A stretch of 20,736 nucleotides of DNA from an uncultured Eisenbergiella sp. (GTDB lineage: Bacteria; Bacillota; Clostridia; Lachnospirales; Lachnospiraceae): NCBI GenBank assembly GCA_947626725.1, contig CANQTI010000006.1:1-20736 (forward strand). Reading direction: 5' to 3'. Position numbers and translations under genes: made by a program. Below are positions 13,748 to 20,697 of this stretch, piece after piece. Numbering within the stretch: position 1 is the stretch's first letter; each line of letters begins with the position of its first letter. The notes beneath the pieces were generated by a model. The model did no database searches. It was not told where the DNA came from and worked only from the letters and a program-made list of their open reading frames with translations.

Positions 13748-14755
13748 TCACGGTGTCCCCAACGGACTTTTCGCCTGCCTGGTCGTCCCCCTCTGTTGTA
13801 CACGATATCCCATTTTCACTTCTTTTCCCGCCGAATTGCCATTCATGAGTTCCAAAAGAAGTCTGGCCGCCTCCTGCCCCGTCGCATTATAATAGAAGTG
13901 AACGCTGGACAAACCCGGCCGAATCAGCTTCCCGATGATCAAATCCCCGATCCCCGCTATCGCCACTTCTTCCGGGACCCGCCTTCCCGATTCCAAAATC
14001 CAGGACATGGCGCCCAGCGCAATGGTATCTGTCGCACCAAACACGGCCTGAACCTCCGGGTGTCTCGCCAACAGCGCCTCCGCCGCCAGATAGCCCTCTT
14101 CCGCCGAAAATCCGCATTCTTCATACAGACTTTCATCCCAGTGGATCCCGTTTCCCCGCAGCACGTCCAAAAATCCCTGTTTTCTCATGCGTCCGACAGC
14201 CTGGTTCTTCTGCGTAACGCCAATATATCCGATCCTGTCCGCCCCTTCTGCCAGCAGCATTCGCGCCGCTTCTCGCGCCGCATTGTAATCATCCTGATAA
14301 ACGCAGGAATACCCCTCCATCTGCTGGCCAAGAATTACCACCGGAACCTGCAGCGCCTTCAGCGCGCGTTTATGCTCCGCTGTGACTGCGGTAGCGAACA
14401 ATATAATACCGTCCACCTGATTTTCCGCAAACAGCTTCAAATACTTCAGTTCCTCGCTCTCGTTATGCTCCGCATTGGCCAGCAGCATCTGGAATCCCGC
14501 TTCCCGCAGAACCACAGTGATGCCGGAAATCATTCTGCTGATGGACTCCAGATTGATCTGCGGGATGATGATCCCCACCTGCTTCGTCCGTTTTGTCCGC
14601 AGCATCTGGGCCTGAAAAGAAGGCTGATAGTTGGTTTCCTCAATTACTTTTTGTATTCGCGCTCTTTTCTCCGCGCTGACATAGCCGTCGTTCAGATACC
14701 GGGAAACTGTCGCCCTGGATACGCCGGCCATCTTCGCTATCTCATTGATATTCAT
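13748..14755 (-). CDS. LacI-family transcriptional regulator
   Basis: A 335-residue DNA-binding repressor. Residues 3-22 form the LacI helix-turn-helix (INEIAKMAGVSRATVSRYLN), followed by the hinge helix (YQPSFQAQMLRTKRT). From residue 58, a type I periplasmic-binding-protein-like effector domain begins with VGIIIPQINLESISRMI; GIILFATAVT, IGYIGV and the AVFGATDTIALGAM stretch are characteristic. The ligand is probably a sugar, but which is not visible. ATG 14755 gives the canonical family start; the frame extends to a TTG at 14845 without homologous sequence. The ribosome site (AGAGG, ~10 nt) is modest. It has its own promoter and may control itself and the two genes downstream. Control of the fucosidase 12 kb away is unproven. 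Confidence 0.95.
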   Translation of the reverse strand: MNINEIAKMAGVSRATVSRYLNDGYVSAEKRARIQKVIEETNYQPSFQAQMLRTKRTKQVGIIIPQINLESISRMISGITVVLREAGFQMLLANAEHNESEELKYLKLFAENQVDGIILFATAVTAEHKRALKALQVPVVILGQQMEGYSCVYQDDYNAAREAARMLLAEGADRIGYIGVTQKNQAVGRMRKQGFLDVLRGNGIHWDESLYEECGFSAEEGYLAAEALLARHPEVQAVFGATDTIALGAMSWILESGRRVPEEVAIAGIGDLIIGKLIRPGLSSVHFYYNATGQEAARLLLELMNGNSAGKEVKMGYRVQQRGTTRQAKSPLGTP

Positions 14756-14867
14756 GGCCAAAAAGCCTCTTATAATGTATGAATATACCTCCCATTCTCC
14801 CGCAGTCACAGAAGAAAATCCGCAGGACGCCTGCCGCAACCCCAAGCAGTATTATGAGATTGATTTC

Positions 14868-14896
14868 AGTATATCACCATTCCGCCAAAAGCGCAA
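14868..14896 (-). promoter_or_regulatory. Promoter of the LacI-family regulator
   Basis: On the minus strand, TTGCGC (14891-14896), a 17-nt spacer and TATACT (14868-14873). Transcription should start near 14861, leaving a leader of about 105 nt before the ATG at 14755. Confidence 0.7.
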
Positions 14897-14902
14897 GCCG
14901 CA

Positions 14903-14917
14903 GGAATGAATCGTTCC
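14903..14917. promoter_or_regulatory. Candidate operator palindrome upstream of the LacI-type promoter
   Basis: GGAATGAATCGTTCC is a 15-bp inverted repeat with 6 of 7 half-site positions symmetric around a central base. It lies 6 bp upstream of the -35 box. LacI-family regulators bind such palindromes and often control themselves. A shorter repeat, GCAGGACGCCTGC (14822-14834), lies in the leader. Confidence 0.35.
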
Positions 14918-14956
14918 ACAGTCCTCCTATCTGCATCTTCGGTTTTTTATGCAAGC

Positions 14957-16354
14957 CTAATGTTCCGCCTTAAGCACTGCTTCCCCGTCCGCGGGCTCCT
15001 GCCTTTCTTTGGAAAGTGCCAATGTCAATAAGATGACGTATACCGGACCGCTGTAAGGTGACAGCCTCCAAAAAAATGACTGCAGCAGAAACAGCACAGC
15101 CAGAAGAAGACAGCCTCTGACCATTTCGGAAGCTTCTCCCCAGCGTTTCCTGATCTGCTGCAGGAATGCAGCCACAATCAAAAGCCAACACACACATCCC
15201 ACCGCGCCATAGCAATCCAGCAGCTCTTCAAAGAAGCTTCTGCCTCCGCCAAGGGACTGCTGCCATGCTGCGGCAAAGCTTTTAAGCGCCGGCACCCCCA
15301 GTCGTTCTGTGATACGCTCCAAACCGCCTGCGGAGATCATAATGCCTCCCAAGGCCATCAGCACGATCATCAGCGCGCTCTCATACCAATGCCGGAAGCG
15401 AACCAGTACAACCGTTTCCGGATCTCTATTCTTCGGCACCCTCTCCCAATACTGCAGAATCACCGCTCCTGCCGCCGAGAGAAACAAATCCAGATAAACG
15501 CTGTATTCCAGCGAATACTGGCGATCCAGCCGAAAAGCATCTGCGTATTGGAGCAGCGGTATATTGCTTATCGTAAAAAGAAATATAAAGCAAAGAATCA
15601 GATTCTTTCTTACCAACGCCGCCGTCGTCTGAAACGCCAACGGAATACAGAGCAGAAAGAGCCCCGTCAGACACGCAGAGATGACATTCCCGTACAGCAG
15701 GGATACCAGATTGCCAACGGCAAAGAGAAAAAGATAAATATTCTGCCAGCGTTCCCTTCTTTCCAAAGTGTACAGAACCGCTCCGACACAGGGCGCCAAA
15801 AGCAGCCACGGGACAACCGCATCCGGCTGCCTGACTAAAGACTCGATACCCATCACACTCGTCGACTGGGAAAAAGCATACCGCACCAAACCGACGTCCA
15901 GAATCAAAGAGGCCGCCAGGAACACCTGCAGATAGTATTCGTGTCCCCTGGAATATGCACGCAAAAGAAAGTAAATGAGAATCAGGCAAACGAGAAAAAT
16001 TTCCTTATCCTCTCCCACTTCTCCCCGAAATACCCGAATCAGATCCCGCAGCACCAACATGCCGGCAGCCAATAGCAAAAGCAGTTCACAGCGGTTTATC
16101 CGCTGCCGATAAACCGCCCTTCCGGTGGACAATGCATAAAAATAAATTCCCGCCGTCACACCCGTAAGAACCAGGCAAAGGACCTCCTTCGCATGAAACG
16201 GCACACCCTCCATTCCCTGTCCTTCTACCAGAAAAAGGGGAAACAACCCCAGCATGATACGGATATAAAAATCCAGTATCACCGAGCCGTCCTCCCCTAT
16301 CACTGGAAAGCATTTTTTTCGGCATTTATCTGACAATAACTTGATCTTCTCCAT
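14957..16354 (-). CDS. Polytopic membrane protein, O-antigen ligase/polymerase-like
   Basis: A 465-residue integral membrane protein with about 13-14 hydrophobic segments, e.g. IMLGLFPLFLV, VLCLVLTGVTAGIYFYAL, ELLLLLAAGMLVL, FLVCLILIYFLL, NIYLFLFAVGNLVSLLYG, LILCFIFLFTISNIPLL and CWLLIVAAFL. A longer polar loop lies between the segments at MIVLMALGGIMIS and CVCWLLIV, containing LGGGRSFFEELLDCYGAVG. That motif resembles the G-x-G...F...L...G-x-x-G stretch after the large loop in WaaL/Wzy-type proteins. The similarity is weak and by eye. ATG 16354 has an AGAGG site 6 nt upstream; ATG 16393 and GTG 16432 are alternatives. It follows gmhA by ~90 bp and is last in the heptose operon, suggesting a role in handling or polymerising the heptose-containing glycan. 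Confidence 0.7.
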   Translation of the reverse strand: MEKIKLLSDKCRKKCFPVIGEDGSVILDFYIRIMLGLFPLFLVEGQGMEGVPFHAKEVLCLVLTGVTAGIYFYALSTGRAVYRQRINRCELLLLLAAGMLVLRDLIRVFRGEVGEDKEIFLVCLILIYFLLRAYSRGHEYYLQVFLAASLILDVGLVRYAFSQSTSVMGIESLVRQPDAVVPWLLLAPCVGAVLYTLERRERWQNIYLFLFAVGNLVSLLYGNVISACLTGLFLLCIPLAFQTTAALVRKNLILCFIFLFTISNIPLLQYADAFRLDRQYSLEYSVYLDLFLSAAGAVILQYWERVPKNRDPETVVLVRFRHWYESALMIVLMALGGIMISAGGLERITERLGVPALKSFAAAWQQSLGGGRSFFEELLDCYGAVGCVCWLLIVAAFLQQIRKRWGEASEMVRGCLLLAVLFLLQSFFWRLSPYSGPVYVILLTLALSKERQEPADGEAVLKAEH

Positions 16355-16445
16355 CCTCTGCCTCTCTCTAAGCCCTTTGTCCGTCCAGGACATTTGTGAG
16401 CTTTCCTGCTCCGCAGCGGCCGGCAGCCGCACAGAGCGGGAAAGC

Positions 16446-17108
16446 TCAATCCGATGCTTCTCCCGATCCGAAAAAATGATCCTCCAGCATCAGACACAGG
16501 CAATGATAAACCGGCAGATGCAGTTCCTGAATCATATATGTCTCCGTTTCCGGGACACGAATCGCGACATCGGCAACCGCGGCCAATTCCCCGCCATTTG
16601 CTCCGGTCAGCCCAATCACCCGAATTCCCAGCGCCCTGGCAACCACCGTTGCGCTCATCACATTTTTGCTGTTTCCGGACGTGGAAATCCCAAGGAAAAC
16701 ATCTCCCGGCCGCCCGTAGCCCAGCAGCTGCTGCGCAAACACACCCTGACCGTCAACATCATTGATGTATGCCGTCGTCAGCGCCTCATGCGCCACAAGC
16801 GGGATCGCCGTCAAGCCTCTCTCCAGACTTCCTGCCAGGGACGTTCCTCTGGTTGGATCGATCTCTGCCAGCTTTTGGGCGAATTCAGGCGTAACCGCCC
16901 GCGGTATTCGGAACCTTTTCATCAGTTCCCCCGCTATATGCTCACAATCCGCGGCCGATCCTCCGTTGCCCGCAAGCAGCAGCTTTCCGCCATTCTCATA
17001 TGCTTTTTCCAAAAGAAAATAGGCCTCTTCTATATCCTTCCTGCATATGTCCAGCGCGGGATACCGTCTGATCAGTACTTCAATATGTTTTTCCAGCCTG
17101 TCTTCCAA
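16446..17108 (-). CDS. gmhA: Sedoheptulose 7-phosphate isomerase
   Basis: A SIS-domain isomerase that converts D-sedoheptulose 7-phosphate to D-glycero-D-manno-heptose 7-phosphate, the first step of heptose nucleotide synthesis. The core has LLLAGNGGSAADCEHIAGELMKRF (Ser-containing phosphate loop and the conserved Glu of the AGEL helix), FLGISTSGNSKNV (second phosphate loop), VIGLTG and MIQELHLPVYHCLCLMLE, which holds the conserved His. The frame extends to ATG 17129, but the only adjacent purine-rich stretch there abuts the ATG with no spacing. TTG 17108, with GGAGGAG 4 nt upstream, is the better start. The hddC-gmhB stop (17134) is 25 bp upstream, so the two are co-transcribed and probably coupled in translation. 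Confidence 0.93.
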   Translation of the reverse strand: MEDRLEKHIEVLIRRYPALDICRKDIEEAYFLLEKAYENGGKLLLAGNGGSAADCEHIAGELMKRFRIPRAVTPEFAQKLAEIDPTRGTSLAGSLERGLTAIPLVAHEALTTAYINDVDGQGVFAQQLLGYGRPGDVFLGISTSGNSKNVMSATVVARALGIRVIGLTGANGGELAAVADVAIRVPETETYMIQELHLPVYHCLCLMLEDHFFGSGEASD

Positions 17109-17112
17109 CGTT

Positions 17113-17119
17113 CTCCTCC
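17113..17119 (-). promoter_or_regulatory. Strong ribosome binding site pointing to a TTG start for gmhA
   Basis: GGAGGAG on the minus strand is separated by AACG from TTG (17108-17106). The ATG at 17129 lies upstream of this site and lacks a properly spaced one, so the TTG is preferred. Confidence 0.6.
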
Positions 17120-17133
17120 GTCCCGCCATCCTC

Positions 17134-18498
17134 TTAATGCGCCAGGATCCTGTCCACCAATTCCAACAGAGATCCGCCAGTCAGATCTGCCCCGTCTGAC
17201 AATCCAGGAGCTGCGTTTGTGATCAGCCCCGTCCGGCAGCCCGCGTTTTGTCCTGCCAGGATATCATTTTCCCCATCGCCGATCATCCAGGATTCCGACA
17301 GGTCTATATGATATTCTTTTGCCGCCCGCAGCAAAAGCCCCGGCTTCGGTTTCCTGCAGTCACAGTCCACTTTCAGTTCCGGAATCTCTCCATCGTATCC
17401 CTTATGCGGATGGTGCGGGCAGAAGTAAATCCGGTCCAGATACGCTCCCTGTTCCCCCAGAAGCGTCTCCATCTTATTATGGATCTCCCGAAGCTTTTCA
17501 AAGGATACTTCTCCCCGTGCCACCACCGGCTGGTTCGTCACCACAACAGCGAGATATCCCGACGCATTGATTTTCCGGATTGCCTCAGCCACACCGGGCA
17601 ACAGTTCAAAATCATCCATATTCCGCAGAAAGCCTTTGTACCTGTTTATCGTGCCGTCTCGGTCTAAAAAAATCGCCCTCTGCTTTCTGGAAAGGTTCCT
17701 GTTCTTCACGATACCGGCTTCATAATCCCGACAGACCGCATAATACCGCTCCGGGGTCCCCATATCCCTGACATACTCCGGGCTGTCATATGCATACATC
17801 CTCCCGGTTCCCGCCATTGGCCGCAACAGATCCCGATCCAGATCCACTTTTCCTTTCGGCACTGCCGCTTCCCGATCCTGACCTATCCCGCCGTCCATCA
17901 CAGTGATTTTATCTCCGGCGGGCAGCGCATCCAAATATTTCTCCAGGACAGATCCTCGGACAACATGCAGTCCCGCATTCACGCGGTTCTGATACCAGCT
18001 TGGCCGGGCGTCTTCCTTCGTCAGCCAGCGCATGACCGCACCATTTTCTGACGCGATGATCAGACCGCTGTCATAGGGATGGGAATTGGGATGGGTAAAC
18101 AAAGTCACATCCGCATCCTTTTTCCGATGTGCCGCAATCATCTTTCCAAAATCCACGTCGAAAACAGCATCCGCATTCAAAAGCAAAAACGAGTCCTCTC
18201 CGCTTTCCGCGATTTCATTTCTCAGACGGAACAGAGCCCCCGCGTTTCCCAGCGGTTCTCTTTCAAAATAGTAGGCGATATGTACCCCAAATCGGCTTCC
18301 GTCCCCAAAGTGATCCATGATCACTTCACCTCTGTGACTGACCGTCAGAATGATATCCTGAAACCCCTGCTCCCGCAGACATTCCAGTTCCCGCTCCAAT
18401 ACCGGCTTCCCGCAGATCGGGATCATCGGCTTGGGAATATCTTTTGTTACCGCGGCGATGCGCGTTCCCTTTCCGCCCGCCATAATCACTGCCAGCAT
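17134..18498 (-). CDS. Fused heptose 1-phosphate nucleotidyltransferase and heptose 1,7-bisphosphate phosphatase
   Basis: A 454-residue bifunctional enzyme (HddC-GmhB). Residues 1-262 are a sugar nucleotidyltransferase: AVIMAGGKGTR (3-13), IPKPMIPICGKPVLE, PLGNAGAL (82-89), LLLNADAV (106-112) and a closing VRDMGTPERYY. Residues 273-454 are a GmhB-type HAD phosphatase: IFLDRDGTIN (276-285), VVVTNQPVVARG (318-329), a zinc site made of CPHHPH (360-365) and CDCRKP (379-384), and MIGDGENDILAGQNAG (405-420). Order of reaction is phosphatase first (bisphosphate to 1-phosphate), then NMP transfer. Relatives make GDP-heptose; the nucleotide cannot be proven here. ATG 18498 follows GGAGAGG. It lies 64 bp after hddA and 25 bp before gmhA. 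Confidence 0.93.
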   Translation of the reverse strand: MLAVIMAGGKGTRIAAVTKDIPKPMIPICGKPVLERELECLREQGFQDIILTVSHRGEVIMDHFGDGSRFGVHIAYYFEREPLGNAGALFRLRNEIAESGEDSFLLLNADAVFDVDFGKMIAAHRKKDADVTLFTHPNSHPYDSGLIIASENGAVMRWLTKEDARPSWYQNRVNAGLHVVRGSVLEKYLDALPAGDKITVMDGGIGQDREAAVPKGKVDLDRDLLRPMAGTGRMYAYDSPEYVRDMGTPERYYAVCRDYEAGIVKNRNLSRKQRAIFLDRDGTINRYKGFLRNMDDFELLPGVAEAIRKINASGYLAVVVTNQPVVARGEVSFEKLREIHNKMETLLGEQGAYLDRIYFCPHHPHKGYDGEIPELKVDCDCRKPKPGLLLRAAKEYHIDLSESWMIGDGENDILAGQNAGCRTGLITNAAPGLSDGADLTGGSLLELVDRILAH

Positions 18499-18562
18499 GC
18501 TGCACCCTCTCCAAATGAAGCTATCTGTTGATCCCTTTCTTCACACGGCCCTATTCCCCGCA

Positions 18563-19567
18563 TTATGCCTCAAGCCGAAACTCTTCCGCCGTATAATATA
18601 GAATCCTGGTGCCTCCGTTTTCAAACGCAAAAGGAATATAAAGCAGATCCTTCATCGCCGCCTTTACTGATTCCTGACATTCCGGCGGCACATAAAAGAT
18701 CAGAAATCCGCCGCCGCCCGCGCCCAACAGTTTCCCGCCCAGCGCGCCGGCATTCATTCCCTTTTGGTAGAGCGCATCAATAACGTCTGTGGACACCCTT
18801 TTCCCGGTCCCCCGTTTGAGCTTCCAGGAAGCGTCCAAAAGTCTTCCAAACTCATCCAGGTCCGAATGCCGATCCGTCAGCACCGACAGCGCCTCCTCTA
18901 CCAGAGCGCGCATCTGCGCCAGCCGCGCTTTCTTTTCCTCGCTTTGAACCGCATTGTTTGCCTTCTGTATTTCCGCCGACAACCTGGTAAAACCGGTAAA
19001 GAACAGAAGAATATTTTGATTCAGCCGTCGTTTGCGTTCCGAATCCATGACAACAGGAAGCACCTCATATCCCTCCGGGCCAAAATGGATCCGATTGAAT
19101 CCGCCATAAGCGGCCGCAATCTGATCCTGCCAGCCTCCAGCTTCCCCGCATAAAACGCGTTCCAGATAAATCGCTTCATCTGCCAGCCTTTTTTTATCCA
19201 CATATTTGCCCTTCAAGGCATAAAAGGCGCTGAGCATCCCCACCGCAAAGGAACTGCTTGTCCCAAGTCCGGAACGGGCCGGAAGATCGGCCTCATAGGT
19301 GAGCCGAATTTCCCGCATATCCAGCATCCGTATCGCATTGCGGATTAGAGGATGTTCGATCCGTCCCAGGTCCGTCACCCGCTCCGTACGGGAATAAACC
19401 AATTCCGTACTGTAATCAAAAAACCGGGGCAGATGTCTGGCCGTAACGTAACAGTATTTGTCAAAGGTCGTGGAAAGGACGTCTCCGCCGTTTTCCCGAA
19501 AATAATCCTCCATATCGGTTCCGCCGCCGAAAAAGGACATACGGAAAGGGGTTTGCGTTATGATCAT
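18563..19567 (-). CDS. hddA: D-glycero-alpha-D-manno-heptose 7-phosphate kinase (GHMP kinase)
   Basis: A 334-residue GHMP-family kinase that phosphorylates heptose 7-phosphate at C1 in the alpha configuration, giving the 1,7-bisphosphate. The N-terminus TPFRMSFFGGGTDMEDYF (6-23) is characteristic of HddA and related kinases. PARSGLGTSSSFAVG (96-110) is the GHMP ATP-binding loop. GEAGGWQDQIAAAYGG (141-156) is the second conserved segment, and KLLGAGGGGFLIFYVP near residue 290 is the third. ATG 19567 has AGGAG 9 nt upstream. It is the first gene of the heptose operon and begins only 36 bp from a terminator hairpin. Fucokinase-like relatives share the fold, but the adjacent gmhA and hddC-gmhB settle the assignment. 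Confidence 0.93.
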   Translation of the reverse strand: MIITQTPFRMSFFGGGTDMEDYFRENGGDVLSTTFDKYCYVTARHLPRFFDYSTELVYSRTERVTDLGRIEHPLIRNAIRMLDMREIRLTYEADLPARSGLGTSSSFAVGMLSAFYALKGKYVDKKRLADEAIYLERVLCGEAGGWQDQIAAAYGGFNRIHFGPEGYEVLPVVMDSERKRRLNQNILLFFTGFTRLSAEIQKANNAVQSEEKKARLAQMRALVEEALSVLTDRHSDLDEFGRLLDASWKLKRGTGKRVSTDVIDALYQKGMNAGALGGKLLGAGGGGFLIFYVPPECQESVKAAMKDLLYIPFAFENGGTRILYYTAEEFRLEA

Positions 19568-19590
19568 TTGTATAGTCTCCTGGCTGTCCT

Positions 19591-19618
19591 TCTATAAAAA
19601 TAAAAAGTCCTGATACAA
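19591..19618 (-). promoter_or_regulatory. Possible hddA operon promoter embedded in a terminator arm
   Basis: On the minus strand, TTGTAT (19613-19618), a 16-nt spacer and TATAGA (19591-19596). The -35 hexamer overlaps the 3' arm of the upstream gene's terminator. The match is moderate, but there is little other room for a promoter between that hairpin and the hddA ATG. Confidence 0.3.
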
Positions 19619-19648
19619 AGCAATCGCATACTTTATATCAGGACTTTT
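19598..19648 (-). terminator. Strong intrinsic terminator after the Rpn-family gene
   Basis: AAAAGTCCTGATA (19603-19615) and TATCAGGACTTTT (19636-19648) pair perfectly over 13 bp. After one mismatch, AAAG/CTTT adds 4 bp around a 10-nt loop. On the minus strand the stem is followed by a T-rich run (TTTTTATTTTTATAG). It begins ~38 bp after the stop of the Rpn gene and should isolate it from the heptose operon. Confidence 0.88.
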
Positions 19649-19686
19649 CTTTATTTTTAGAAATATTTGTATTATATAACTTTTCC

Positions 19687-20697
19687 TTATCCGTTTTTTG
19701 CACCATACCGGAGCATCTGTTTGGAGAATTCGTCCTCGCTCAATCCCGCCTGTCTGGCCGCATCTCGAACGGAAATTACCTTCTCGTGTACCAGATCGAT
19801 CAGGGTGGTTAAAATTCCTCTTTTTATGCCTTGCTCCATCCCATGTTCTATTCCTCTCGCTATCCCCTGCTCCATTCCTTGCGCTATCCCCTGCTTCATC
19901 CCCTGCTTTATGCCTCTTTCCATCCCGATCTCAATGCCTTCTTCCAGATAGGATTCCTGCAGCAGCTTCCGTTCTTTTGCTTCATCGTATTCGAATATCG
20001 ACATCGCCTTCACCTCCGCTCTCTGTCTGGTCAGAAAATCCGCCAGAATATTCTCCCGAATGCATTCTGTCACTGCCCTGTCTACCGCTTCCTCCATGGG
20101 CAGTTTCTTCGCATGCGCTCGGATCCGCGCCACCAGGATGCTGTAGCCCTCCAGAGCTTTGCACTTTTCCATCAGTTCACGATTCTTTCCGTAATTAATA
20201 TTTAGGATCCGGACCTTCAATTCCAATTCGGGATGCTGTGTCCGCTTCAGGAAAGAATCCGACAGTCTCAATACGCTCTGTTCCGGCTGTTCCTCCATAC
20301 CGTTGTAAAAAACCACGAAACGGGGTTCCGGAATTCTCACCAGCCTGCGGCCATACAGGGACTTTCCTTCTGTATACCGCTCCAGCTGGCGAGTCACATA
20401 GCTCAGATCCCGCAGCGGCAGGTTCGGATTAACGGACGCCTGGTGTTCGAACAGACACAGTTCTCCATCGAACAGAAGCGACACATCGTTCTTCACATTC
20501 ATGTAGATGGAATTCTCCAGCGTGTAGACCTCCAGCGCTGTCTCATCCGTATACGCCGTTCCGTTCAGCGCGTTATACAACTCCAGAAGGTTCTTCTTCT
20601 CCCGAAAAAGCATTCGAAACACTGTGTCCTTATGGTTGCGGACCGGTTTGGCTGCGGTTACGGCCGGAATCGCAACCGTATTTTTTCCTTCCTGCAT
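19687..20697 (-). CDS. Rpn-family recombination-promoting nuclease / putative transposase
   Basis: A 336-residue protein of the Rpn (YhgA-like, PD-(D/E)XK) family, DNA endonucleases that promote RecA-independent recombination in E. coli. Evidence: HKDTVFRMLFREKKNLLELYNALNGT at the N-terminus, then NDVSLLFDGELCLFEHQAS with the Asp and Glu-x-Gln of the nuclease core, LRDLSYVTRQLERY, and FVVFYNGMEEQPE. A helical linker leads to a 42-residue G-[MI]-x-[QRH] tetrapeptide repeat, then a short helix-turn-helix-like tail (SVRDAARQAGLSEDEFSKQ). ATG 20697 with AAGGAG 5 nt upstream is preferred to GTG 20703. Despite the 'transposase' label in databases, no terminal repeats are seen around it. Many copies per genome are usual in Lachnospiraceae. 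Confidence 0.9.
   Translation of the reverse strand: MQEGKNTVAIPAVTAAKPVRNHKDTVFRMLFREKKNLLELYNALNGTAYTDETALEVYTLENSIYMNVKNDVSLLFDGELCLFEHQASVNPNLPLRDLSYVTRQLERYTEGKSLYGRRLVRIPEPRFVVFYNGMEEQPEQSVLRLSDSFLKRTQHPELELKVRILNINYGKNRELMEKCKALEGYSILVARIRAHAKKLPMEEAVDRAVTECIRENILADFLTRQRAEVKAMSIFEYDEAKERKLLQESYLEEGIEIGMERGIKQGMKQGIAQGMEQGIARGIEHGMEQGIKRGILTTLIDLVHEKVISVRDAARQAGLSEDEFSKQMLRYGAKNG
19814..19939 (-). repeat. In-frame 12-bp tandem repeat in the Rpn-family gene
   Basis: About 10.5 units of 12 bp encode Gly-[Met/Ile]-x-[Gln/Arg/His/Ile] tetrapeptides, 42 residues in all. The units differ mainly at the third codon and in synonymous sites. The length is a multiple of three, so unit gain or loss keeps the frame. 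Confidence 0.9.

Noticed and set aside
19814..19939. CRISPR-like or VNTR non-coding array
   Set aside because: The 12-bp units have no spacers and are in frame within the Rpn-family gene, so it is a coding tandem repeat.
19687..20697. Insertion sequence with transposase
   Set aside because: Rpn proteins are labelled transposase by history. No inverted terminal repeats or target-site duplication were found at the flanks.
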